Positions 1 through 5,527 of a stretch of DNA of 5,899 bases are shown here, one piece after another. The translations under genes were made by a program, and so were the position numbers. Location of the stretch: assembly GCA_038222915.1 (NCBI GenBank), contig JBBRHH010000402.1, positions 1 to 5,899 on the forward strand. Direction: 5' to 3'. The stretch is from JBBRHH01 sp038222915 (GTDB lineage Bacteria > Planctomycetota > Phycisphaerae > Tepidisphaerales > Tepidisphaeraceae). The stretch's first letter is position 1. The number at the start of each line of letters is the position of its first letter. Below the pieces are notes generated by a model, which was not told the DNA's origin, did not search any database, and saw only the letters and a list, made by a program, of their open reading frames with translations.

Positions 1-327
1 GGACTGATCGACGCCATCAACCGCGACCTGCACCTGCTGAAGGTGCATCTTCCCTATCACGAGTCGGATCATGTGCTGAACATCGCCTACAACATCATGG
101 CCGGCGGGACGTGCCTGGAAGACCTGGAACTGCTGCGCAACGACGAGGTCTATCTGGACGCGATGGGAACCCAACGCATTCCCGATCCCACCACGGCCGG
201 GGACTTTTGCCGTCGTTTTAAATACGACGAGCAGGTGGTGCAGCTCATGCAGGCGATCAACGCGGCCGTGTTGCCAACAGTTGCCGAGGCGGTGGGAGCA
301 TCTCTGGGAGCGCAAACCCATGAAAAC

Positions 328-346
328 GACCGGCAAAGACCGGCAA
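328..346. repeat. Short tandem duplication of GACCGGCAA
   Basis: GACCGGCAA occurs at 328-336 and again at 338-346, one base apart. It lies in the stretch where the transposase similarity has ended and before the tRNA terminator. It may be a scar of the event that truncated the element, but two 9-base copies are weak evidence. Confidence 0.35.
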
Positions 347-361
347 TCCAAAACCCAAAAC

Positions 362-398
362 ACAAAAAACCCCCGGAAAACCAGTGTTTCCGAGGGTT
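362..398 (-). terminator. Rho-independent terminator of tRNA-Glu
   Basis: Read on the minus strand, arms 398-387 and 379-368 form a 12-bp stem with a single G-U wobble (position 393 against 373) and a 7-base loop (380-386). A run of T on the transcript follows (A-run 364-369 on the + strand). It starts 17 bases past the tRNA 3' end, the right place for a terminator of that transcript. The stem is GC-rich at its centre and ends in the U-tract, so all textbook parts are present. Confidence 0.85.
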
Positions 399-414
399 AT
401 GGCTAAACAGCCGA

Positions 415-487
415 TGACCCCAAGGGGATTCGAACCCCTGTCGCCGCCGTGAAAGGGCGGTGTCCTGGGCCTCTAGACGATGGGGCC
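415..487 (-). tRNA. tRNA-Glu, anticodon UUC
   Basis: The minus strand folds as a 73-base cloverleaf that follows the bacterial tRNA-Glu sequence closely. The 7-bp acceptor stem starts GGCCCCA and has one G-U pair (G2-U71). The D arm contains TCTAGAGGCCCAGGA. The anticodon stem is CCGCC/GGCGG around loop CTTTCAC, with anticodon TTC at + bases 451-453. The T arm has the invariant GGTTCGAATCC, and the discriminator base is A. The 3' CCA is not encoded (genomic TCG follows), so it must be added by tRNA nucleotidyltransferase. The tRNA decodes GAA/GAG and also supplies glutamyl-tRNA for tetrapyrrole synthesis in bacteria that use that route. No clear promoter was seen upstream; a CATATT-like -10 about 45 bases away lies inside the 530-553 inverted repeat. 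Confidence 0.97.
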
Positions 488-499
488 ATTAACAAACCA

Positions 500-523
500 G
501 ACAACCTCGCGCCAGGCCGCGAA
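500..523 (-). repeat. GC-rich interspersed element, copy A
   Basis: On the minus strand this reads TTCGCGGCCTGGCGCGAGG plus TTGTC. The first 16 bases match copy B (5491-5506, + strand) at 14 of 16 positions. The 17 bases at 516-500 match copy C (5798-5782, minus) with three mismatches. All three copies lie at gene borders. It may be one family of short palindromic intergenic repeats, or chance in GC-rich DNA; a genome search would decide. Confidence 0.4.
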
Positions 524-529
524 GCGGGA

Positions 530-553
530 GCGAAGAATATGCGTATTCTTCGC
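530..553. repeat. Perfect 10-bp inverted repeat with 4-base loop
   Basis: Arms GCGAAGAATA (530-539) and TATTCTTCGC (544-553) are exact reverse complements around TGCG. It lies in the 163-base spacer (488-650) between the tRNA-Glu 5' end and the DUF6065-like gene, which are transcribed divergently. No T-run follows on either strand, so it is not a standard terminator. It could be an operator, a cruciform or part of an interspersed repeat. The rest of the spacer holds copy A of the GC-rich element, and no gene was seen. Confidence 0.6.
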
Positions 554-638
554 CGTGAGTCAATGTTACCGCCAAACTCTCCTTTCGAGCAAGGAAACGC
601 CCCACCCGCCCAGTCGTGCCTCTTGCCCCAACTGACCC

Positions 639-644
639 TATATT
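639..644 (+). promoter_or_regulatory. Candidate -10 box for a leaderless transcript of the DUF6065-like gene
   Basis: TATATT ends six bases before the A of the ATG at 651. If used as a -10 element, transcription would start at about the first base of the start codon. No purine-rich ribosome binding site precedes the ATG (the upstream bases are TTTCCCCC), which agrees with a leaderless mRNA. The matching -35 region at about 616-621 (GTGCCT) is poor, so this is tentative. Confidence 0.35.
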
Positions 645-650
645 TCCCCC

Positions 651-1397
651 ATGCTCCACTACTTCAAGTTCCACCAGGACCTCCTCGACCCCCAGCCCGC
701 CAAAGACATTTACATCAAGCGCGGCCCCGGCAAAGGCTGGCCCGAAGAATGCCCCCCCATCCGCGCCGCCAACGGCTTCGGCTTCGATCTCCTCGCCAAC
801 TTCGACGTCACCTTCACCCAATCCAAAGGCCAATGGCGCGTCGAAAAAGACGTCGTCCTCGACAGCGATTTCGACTGGTCCCCACCCGACAGCGACACGA
901 GCAAACCCCTCGCCCAGCAATACGCCTGGTTCTGGGAAAAAGGCCAAAAGCTCCCCCACGTCATCAGCGACAACGTCTACTCTGAAATCAGCAACCAGGT
1001 CAAAGTCAGCAGCTATCTCTTCCTCGCCACCGATCCCAACGAAGTCATCCTTATGGGCGACATCCCCAACATGCACCGCCCCTGGCGGCCAATGACCGCC
1101 CTCATCGATCTCGACTGGTACCCCGCCAGCTACCCCTGGCACTGCGTCATCGAACTGGACCGCCGCGAAAAAAGCATCACCATCAAAAAAGGTGACCCCC
1201 TCTGCCGCCTCACCCCAGTCCGCCGCGACACCTACTTCGCCAAGCCCATGGCCCCCGAAGAATTCGACCGCTTCTTCGAACGCGGCCAAAAATGGCTCGC
1301 AACCCACGGCGCAGTAGAACACGAAGGCACCGTCGACATCACCCGCACCTACGTCCGCCAGCAGATCCGTTCCAAGTTTGTCGTCATGAAAGACTAA
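651..1397 (+). CDS. DUF6065-like hypothetical protein
   Basis: A 248-aa soluble protein with no signal peptide or membrane segment. From memory, its pattern resembles DUF6065 proteins. An N-terminal part has a Cys-containing stretch followed by AANGFGFDLLANFDVTF (about residues 39-55). A middle part has SSYLFLATDP (120-129), a segment ending GDIPN, and ALIDLDWY (150-157). A C-terminal part has the KKGDPLCRLTPVRR block (179-192), resembling the family's GEPICxIVPxRR pattern. No catalytic motif is recognisable and the family has no established function. The protein is rich in Trp, Phe and Tyr, and codons are strongly C-ending like the other + genes. ATG 651 was chosen because the similarity begins right there (MLHYFKFH); there is no Shine-Dalgarno sequence. 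Its TAA overlaps the stop of the convergent hldD gene. The coding call is firm, the family name less so. Confidence 0.8.
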   Translation: MLHYFKFHQDLLDPQPAKDIYIKRGPGKGWPEECPPIRAANGFGFDLLANFDVTFTQSKGQWRVEKDVVLDSDFDWSPPDSDTSKPLAQQYAWFWEKGQKLPHVISDNVYSEISNQVKVSSYLFLATDPNEVILMGDIPNMHRPWRPMTALIDLDWYPASYPWHCVIELDRREKSITIKKGDPLCRLTPVRRDTYFAKPMAPEEFDRFFERGQKWLATHGAVEHEGTVDITRTYVRQQIRSKFVVMKD

Positions 1398-2314
1398 ACG
1401 CTCATCCCCAGCGCCCCACTAGCAAAATAAGCATCAATCCCCTTCCGCAAATCAAACTGCGGCTCATACCCAATCCCCTTCCGCGACTCCGTTAAATCCG
1501 CCTCCGTCCAGTCCTGCGTAAAACTATACGGATTCTCAATATATTCCGGCGGCAAATCCGTCTTCAGCACGCGATTCAAATTCTCAATCACCGCATTAAA
1601 CGACTCCCCATGCCCCGACCCCACATTGAAAACCCCCGACCCCTTCGCAGCGATCGCCTTCACATTCCCCTGCATCACATCCTCAATGTAAACAAAATCC
1701 CTCCGCTGCTGCCCCGCCGTAAAAACCCGCGGCCGCTTCCCGGCCCGCATCTGTTTCGCCAACTGATGAATCATGCTCGCAAATTTCCCCTTATGATTCT
1801 CCCCAGCCCCGTACACATTAAAATACCGCAGCCCAACAATCGGCTGTTTGAGCTTCGGCTGATACGCCTTTGCCAGATACTCCATCGCCAGCTTTGAATA
1901 CGCGTACACATTCAAAGGCTCTGGCGGCTGAGACTCCTTGTTCGGCGCAGGGTTCTGCCCATAAATCGAAGCGCTACTTGCCCACACCACCCGGCTCCCC
2001 CACTGCACCGCCAGATCCAGCAGATTCCGAAACCCCTCCACGTTGTTCACCATCATCTTCTTCTGATCCATCACGGTCGTATCCGTAATCGAAGCCTGAT
2101 GCGAAATCACATCAAACGGCCCAAACCGATCCAGCGAAGCGGCCCCGGCGCGATCCGAAACATCCTCCGTCACGAAATTGCTCCAAATTCCCAGATTCTT
2201 AAAATACGCTGAAGAAAAATCATCCAGCGCCGTCACTTCATGCCCATCGGCCGTAAACCGCCGCAAAAGATTCGACCCAATAAACCCGGCCGCTCCAGTA
2301 AGCAAAATTCGCAT
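1394..2314 (-). CDS. hldD: ADP-L-glycero-D-manno-heptose 6-epimerase-like NAD(P)-dependent epimerase
   Basis: A 306-aa extended short-chain dehydrogenase. The family enzyme HldD converts ADP-D-glycero-D-manno-heptose to the L-glycero epimer, the last step in making the heptose donor for the LPS inner core, in the cytoplasm. Visible parts: a Rossmann GxxGxxG (TGAAGFIG, 6-13); the MMVNN segment (87-91); the SSASIYG active-site serine region (113-119); catalytic Y137xxxK141 in NVYAYSK; RYFNVYG (163-169) then an NHKGKFAS-like block matching E. coli HldD GHKGSMAS; RRDFVYIEDV (204-213); and a FTQ...ADLT element (265-274). These match HldD better than GalE, though a related nucleotide-sugar epimerase is possible. 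ATG 2314 was chosen because MRILLTG is the family start; upstream in-frame codons give a non-homologous 33-residue extension. Codons end mostly in G or T, unlike the + genes. Confidence 0.85.
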   Translation of the reverse strand: MRILLTGAAGFIGSNLLRRFTADGHEVTALDDFSSAYFKNLGIWSNFVTEDVSDRAGAASLDRFGPFDVISHQASITDTTVMDQKKMMVNNVEGFRNLLDLAVQWGSRVVWASSASIYGQNPAPNKESQPPEPLNVYAYSKLAMEYLAKAYQPKLKQPIVGLRYFNVYGAGENHKGKFASMIHQLAKQMRAGKRPRVFTAGQQRRDFVYIEDVMQGNVKAIAAKGSGVFNVGSGHGESFNAVIENLNRVLKTDLPPEYIENPYSFTQDWTEADLTESRKGIGYEPQFDLRKGIDAYFASGALGMSV

Positions 2315-2321
2315 ACGCCGA

Positions 2322-2327
2322 ATTGTA
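2322..2327 (-). promoter_or_regulatory. Candidate -10 box of hldD
   Basis: On the minus strand TACAAT stands seven bases before the hldD ATG (2314), so transcription would begin at or one base before the start codon. No Shine-Dalgarno sequence lies between. No good -35 hexamer was found at 16-18 bases. This is the same arrangement as at the neighbouring 651 start, which is why it is listed. Confidence 0.4.
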
Positions 2328-2377
2328 ATGGAATCCCAAGTAGGGACGAAGCTCGTCTTCGCCCTCTTCACGCCCCA

Positions 2378-2395
2378 CCAACAACCAACAACCAA
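2378..2395. repeat. Heptanucleotide tandem (CCAACAA), about 2.6 copies
   Basis: The + strand reads CCAACAACCAACAACCAA, with exact period 7. Similar but degenerate CCAA/AACCA-rich, G-poor sequence recurs at about 5568-5632 (AACCATCCACCAACC, ATAACC, AATAACC). It looks like simple-sequence drift in intergenic DNA. Confidence 0.5.
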
Positions 2396-2587
2396 TGCGC
2401 AAACACCGAACACCCGATGCCCATCGCAATCCTTCCCCCATCACAAAAACCCGCCCCAAGCACACAAAACCCACACCCTCCTTCTGGAACGCATCTCGCT
2501 CAACGCCTCCCAGAACATATTCCGCCACCGGCCAATCGCACCGCATCAAGGAACGTGCGACCCGCCGCTGGCAACAACACTCGTTAT

Positions 2588-2592
2588 AGGAG
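2588..2592 (+). promoter_or_regulatory. Shine-Dalgarno site of the VIT-VWA gene
   Basis: AGGAG is followed by a 7-base spacer and then ATG at 2600. It is the only strong ribosome binding site seen in the window, and it fixes the start directly before the signal peptide. Confidence 0.85.
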
Positions 2593-2599
2593 ACACGCC

Positions 2600-4744
2600 A
2601 TGGGTAGATTCAAACCATCGTCACAAACTTGGAGAACATCGCTCTTCACACTCATCGCCGTCCTCGGCCTGAGTCTCTTCCGTCCACCCCAGGCCCACGC
2701 CGCCGGCCTCCTCTTCGCCGACGGCGGCCTCGGCGGCCAACTCGATATCAAGGAACAAACCGTCAACGTCACCATCAACAACGGCATCGCCGTCACCCAC
2801 GTCACCCAGATCTTCACCAACACCGAAGACCGCCAGGTCGAAGCCCTCTACACCTTCCCCGTCCCCAAAAACGCCTCCGTCTCCAACTTCTCCATGTGGA
2901 TCAACGGCAAGGAGATGATCGGCGAGGTCCTCGAAAAAGGAAAAGCCCGCGAAATCTACAACAGCTACAAAAAAGTCCGCCGCGATCCCGGCCTCCTCGA
3001 ACAGGTCGACTACAAGACCTTCGAAATGCGCATCTTCCCCATCGCCCCCCACGCCGAACAAAAAGTGATGGTCACCTACTACCAGGAGCTCGACGTCGAC
3101 CACGACTGGGCCACCTACGTCTATCCCCTCGCCACCACCACCCGCCAGGAAATCAACAACAAGGCCTCCGGCAAGTTCTCCCTCACCGTCGACGCCAAAA
3201 GCGAAATCCCCATCGTTGAAATGGACAGCCCCAGCCACCCCAAAGATTTCGCCATCGCAAAGCACAAGGAGACCTACTACCAGGCCAGCCTCGAAACCAA
3301 GGATGGCGATTTAAGCCGCGACGTCGTCCTTGCCTACCACCTCACCCGCCCGCGCACCGGCATGGATATCCTCGCCACCAAACCCGGCAACGAAGACGGC
3401 TATTTCTGCCTCACCCTCACCGCCGGCGAAGAGCTCAAGCAACAAAACGCCGGCATGGACTACGTCTTCATCCTCGACATCTCCGGCAGTATGAACGACG
3501 ACGGCAAACTCGATCTCTCCCGAAACTCCCTCGACGCCTTCATCAAATCCCTCGGCGCAGGCGACCGCTTCGAAGTCATGACCTTCAACAACGCCGCCCA
3601 CACCTTCTTCAACAGCCTCACCCCCGCCGACGACGACCACAAAACCAAGGCCGTCGCCTTCCTCGCCTCCCAGGACGCCCGCGGCGGCACCATCCTTAAT
3701 CCCGCGCTCACCACCGCCTACAAATACGCCGATCCCGCCCGCATGCTCAACGTCGTCATCCTCAGCGACGGCCTCACCGAGCCCGCCGACGCACAGTCCC
3801 TCCTCACTCTCATCAAATCCCGCCCCGCCAGCAGCCGTGTCTTCAGCATCGGCGTCGGCAACGACGTCAACAAACCCCTCCTCGAAAACATCGCCCAGAA
3901 ATCCGGCGGCCTCGCCGCCTTCCTCTCGCAGGGCGACAACTTCACCCGACAGGCCGAAGCCTTCCGTCGCAAACTCCTCCGCCCCGTCGCCACCGATCTG
4001 AAAATCGACTTCGGCAACGCCCAGGTCTACGACATCGAGCCAAAGCAGCTCCCCAACCTCTACCACGGCGCGCCCCTCCGCCTCTACGGCCGCTACAAAA
4101 CCGGCGGCGACCTCAACGTCACCCTCACCGGCAAGATCGGCGAAAACCCCCTCAACACCGCCGTCCCCCTCTGCCTCCCCAAACAGGACAACGCCAACCC
4201 CGAGATCGAGCGCATGTGGGCCTGGCACAAAGTCGATCGCCTCCTGAAAGAAGGCGACGCCAGCGGCTCGCGCAGCAGCGTGCTTGACGAAGTAGTCCGG
4301 CTCGGCGAGGCCTACTCCATCGCCACCGAATACACCTCCTTCATCGTCCTGGAAAACGACGCCGAATATCAGCGCTGGGAGATCCAGCGCCGCAACGCCC
4401 TCCGCCTCGACCGCGATCGAGCCAGCCAGCAAACCCTCCGCGACGAGCTCACCAAAATGCGCAACCAATCCACCGACGCCCTCGGGCCAGACGCCGTCGC
4501 CAAACAAATCATCCCCCTCGCGCCCGCCAACCCGCAAAGCCCCTCGCCCGACGCAGCCCCATCAAACACCACTCCCTCGACACCAGGCCAAAGCCGCGAC
4601 GTCGACCTGAACACCAACAACGAAACCCGCCCACAAACCACAATAGGCGGCGGCGGAGCATTCGACCCCCTCACAGCCGCAATCGCCCTGGCACTCGCAG
4701 CGTGCGCCCTGGCCTGCAACTTCCCCAAAAAGCGCGCCGCGTGA
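2600..4744 (+). CDS. Secreted VIT and VWA domain protein with GlyGly-CTERM-like C-terminal anchor
   Basis: 714 aa, likely exported and surface-linked. Residues 1-35 form a signal peptide: basic start, hydrophobic LFTLIAVLGLSLF, then a QAHAA cleavage region. A VIT domain follows (about 38-165), with the family-like stretches HVTQIFTNTEDRQVEALYTFPVP and KGKAREIYNSYKK. A VWA domain follows (about 286-460) with a complete metal-ion-dependent adhesion site: D293-x-S295-x-S297 (DISGS), T364 (GGT) and D390 (LSD). The LGEAYSIATEYTSFIVLE segment (568-585) resembles the conserved stretch after VWA in VIT-VWA proteins. A Pro/Ser/Thr/Asn-rich stalk (about 640-682) leads to GGGG (683-686), AFDP, a hydrophobic helix (about 690-706) with Cys702 and Cys706, and the tail KKRAA. 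This tripartite end is the type recognised by rhombosortase, encoded next. Role inferred: a metal-dependent adhesin or binding protein; the ligand is unknown. Codons are overwhelmingly C-ending. Confidence 0.92.
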   Translation: MGRFKPSSQTWRTSLFTLIAVLGLSLFRPPQAHAAGLLFADGGLGGQLDIKEQTVNVTINNGIAVTHVTQIFTNTEDRQVEALYTFPVPKNASVSNFSMWINGKEMIGEVLEKGKAREIYNSYKKVRRDPGLLEQVDYKTFEMRIFPIAPHAEQKVMVTYYQELDVDHDWATYVYPLATTTRQEINNKASGKFSLTVDAKSEIPIVEMDSPSHPKDFAIAKHKETYYQASLETKDGDLSRDVVLAYHLTRPRTGMDILATKPGNEDGYFCLTLTAGEELKQQNAGMDYVFILDISGSMNDDGKLDLSRNSLDAFIKSLGAGDRFEVMTFNNAAHTFFNSLTPADDDHKTKAVAFLASQDARGGTILNPALTTAYKYADPARMLNVVILSDGLTEPADAQSLLTLIKSRPASSRVFSIGVGNDVNKPLLENIAQKSGGLAAFLSQGDNFTRQAEAFRRKLLRPVATDLKIDFGNAQVYDIEPKQLPNLYHGAPLRLYGRYKTGGDLNVTLTGKIGENPLNTAVPLCLPKQDNANPEIERMWAWHKVDRLLKEGDASGSRSSVLDEVVRLGEAYSIATEYTSFIVLENDAEYQRWEIQRRNALRLDRDRASQQTLRDELTKMRNQSTDALGPDAVAKQIIPLAPANPQSPSPDAAPSNTTPSTPGQSRDVDLNTNNETRPQTTIGGGGAFDPLTAAIALALAACALACNFPKKRAA
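4646..4741 (+). other. GlyGly-CTERM-like protein-sorting signal (within the VIT-VWA gene)
   Basis: The last 32 codons encode Gly4, then AFDP, a run of about 17 small and aliphatic residues, and Lys-Lys-Arg near the end. In known GlyGly-CTERM proteins the glycine-rich motif, transmembrane helix and basic cluster are recognised together by rhombosortase, which cleaves near the glycines. Here the glycine run is separated from the helix by Phe-Asp-Pro, and the helix holds two cysteines. Cleavage is inferred, not shown. Confidence 0.65.
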
Positions 4745-4758
4745 TCGAACCCAACCCA

Positions 4759-4788
4759 GATCCGGCCGCCTTAAACAGCGGCCGGATC
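4759..4788 (+). other. Strong 11-bp stem-loop between the VIT-VWA gene and the rhombosortase gene
   Basis: Arms GATCCGGCCGC (4759-4769) and GCGGCCGGATC (4778-4788) are perfect complements with loop CTTAAACA. The stem starts 15 bases after the TGA at 4742-4744 and ends 16 bases before the next ATG. The bases after it (CTTCGC) are not a U-tract, so a classical terminator is unlikely. It may act as an attenuator, a 3' stabiliser of the upstream message or a processing site that lowers protease expression relative to its substrate. Confidence 0.6.
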
Positions 4789-4804
4789 CTTCGCATGTAA
4801 AAAC

Positions 4805-5449
4805 ATGATCGCCCGCCAATCCAAATTCCCGTTCGCCACGCTACTCCTATCCGCACTAACCGTCGCCCTCTGGCTACTCCCCACCGCCACCACCGCCCTC
4901 CAATACGATCGCACCGCCATCCAAGCCGGCCAATACTGGCGACTCCTCACCTGCCACCTCACCCACTTCTCCAAAGACCATCTCCTCTGGGACACAGCCG
5001 CCTTCACAATCCTCGCCGCCTTATGCGAACAACGCAGCCGCGCCAAGCTCCTGCTCTGCCTCACAACCAGCGCCCTCACCATCAGCGCCGCCATCTGGCT
5101 AATCCTCCCCACCATGCAAACCTACCGGGGCCTCTCAGGAATCGACTCCGCCCTCTTCACCTTCCTGGCCCTCAAACTCCTCCATCAAAAAACCCACCCC
5201 GCCAACCAGCACTGGCTCGCCCCGGCAATCACCGCCACACTCGTCCTGTTCCTCACAAAAATTGCATACGAATTATTCTCCAATCAAACCCTGTTCGTAA
5301 ACAGCAGCGCAGCCCGCATGGTCCCCGTCCCACTCGCCCATCTCGTCGGAGCACTTGCCGGCATCTTCTGCGCCACAGAATGGCGAACCCCGCACGCAGA
5401 TCCTCCGCGCGAACAGACTCACCATTATGGAGATGCGTTTGCCGAGTAG
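4805..5449 (+). CDS. Rhombosortase-type rhomboid intramembrane serine protease
   Basis: 214 aa with about six hydrophobic segments (roughly 8-26, 60-75, 81-103, 108-127, 137-155, 175-191), the compact rhomboid core. The catalytic serine is S111 in YRGLSGIDSALF (rhomboid GxSG), and the partner histidine is H179 in HLVGALAG. The GQYWRLLTCHLTHFSKDHLLWD segment (42-63) carries the rhomboid WR...H...H pattern. Short length, the RGLSG..SAL block and the upstream gene with a GlyGly-type tail point to the rhombosortase (RrtA-like) subfamily, which cleaves C-terminal sorting signals in the inner membrane. A general rhomboid is the alternative. ATG 4805 begins right before the first hydrophobic segment; there is no Shine-Dalgarno (TGTAAAAAC precedes). 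It lies 60 bases after the VIT-VWA gene in the same direction, so co-transcription is likely. Residues 192-214 form a hydrophilic tail with several His. Confidence 0.85.
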   Translation: MIARQSKFPFATLLLSALTVALWLLPTATTALQYDRTAIQAGQYWRLLTCHLTHFSKDHLLWDTAAFTILAALCEQRSRAKLLLCLTTSALTISAAIWLILPTMQTYRGLSGIDSALFTFLALKLLHQKTHPANQHWLAPAITATLVLFLTKIAYELFSNQTLFVNSSAARMVPVPLAHLVGALAGIFCATEWRTPHADPPREQTHHYGDAFAE

Positions 5450-5490
5450 GTGTGCGTCGTCTGGAGTCTCAACAACCAGGCGGAATCAAC

Positions 5491-5514
5491 TTCGCCTCCT
5501 GGCGCGGCGTGGTT
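5491..5514 (+). repeat. GC-rich interspersed element, copy B
   Basis: Starts TTCGCCTCCTGGCGCG, which matches copy A in 14 of 16 bases but in the opposite orientation. It begins 42 bases after the rhombosortase stop codon and runs up to the adjacent stem-loop at 5510-5527. Confidence 0.35.
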
Positions 5515-5527
5515 GCTTCAGCAACCA
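5510..5527. repeat. Perfect 7-bp stem-loop
   Basis: TGGTTGC (5510-5516) and GCAACCA (5521-5527) pair exactly around TTCA. It is the first strong hairpin after the rhombosortase gene and could mark the 3' end of that transcript, but no U-tract follows. Confidence 0.5.

Larger units (their letters stand above)
1..417 (+). pseudogene. IS1380-like transposase remnant, N-terminal part, truncated both by the window edge and internally
   Basis: The reading frame is open from base 1 and reads GLIDAINRDLHLLK, then YHESDHVLNIAYNIMAGGTCLEDLELLRND, then RIPDPTTAGDFCRRF. This block is typical of the N-terminal region of IS1380-family DDE transposases, which cut and paste their own element. Similarity seems to fade after about base 290-320 (around LMQAINAAVLPTVAEAVG). 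The rest becomes low-complexity (HENDRQRPAIQNPKHKK) and runs through the tRNA-Glu terminator to a TGA at 415-417, inside the tRNA gene. The downstream catalytic domain with the acidic triad is missing, so this copy cannot be active. No terminal inverted repeat was recognised at the break. Its codons are mixed G- and C-ending, unlike the C-ending genes to the right, which fits an imported element. Family assignment is from memory of the motif block. Confidence 0.75.
2315..2599. other. Divergent intergenic region between hldD and the VIT-VWA gene
   Basis: These 285 bases separate two divergent genes and must carry both promoters. Seen here: the hldD -10 candidate; a small dyad around GACGA-AGC-TCGTC (about 2344-2356); a CCAACAA heptamer tandem (2378-2395); a G-poor, CA-rich stretch to about 2480; and the ribosome binding site at 2588-2592. 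The VIT-VWA frame stays open across the region, but the encoded residues are low-complexity, Pro/His/Asn-rich and unlike any family. I read it as non-coding. A CATATT at about 2517-2522 could be a -10 box for the downstream gene, without a convincing -35. Confidence 0.6.

Noticed and set aside
489..1322. 277-codon open frame antisense to the DUF6065-like gene
   Set aside because: Low-complexity acidic/aromatic composition typical of an antisense shadow, and it also spans the intergenic spacer and its dyad.
2315..2413. 33-codon upstream extension of hldD
   Set aside because: The family begins at MRILLTG just before the Rossmann glycine motif; the extension is not conserved and crosses the heptamer repeat.
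2240..2599. N-terminal extension of the VIT-VWA gene by 120 codons
   Set aside because: The extension is Pro/His/Asn-rich and non-homologous, overlaps the start of hldD, and would bury the signal peptide; AGGAG before ATG 2600 fixes the start.
3311..4537. Long open frame (408 codons) antisense to the VIT-VWA gene
   Set aside because: It is Gly/Ala/Val/Glu-rich with no family pattern and follows from NNC codons read on the opposite strand; the sense frame has clear VWA motifs and a ribosome binding site.
4759..4788. Rho-independent terminator after the VIT-VWA gene
   Set aside because: The stem is strong but no U-tract follows on either strand, so it is listed only as a stem-loop.
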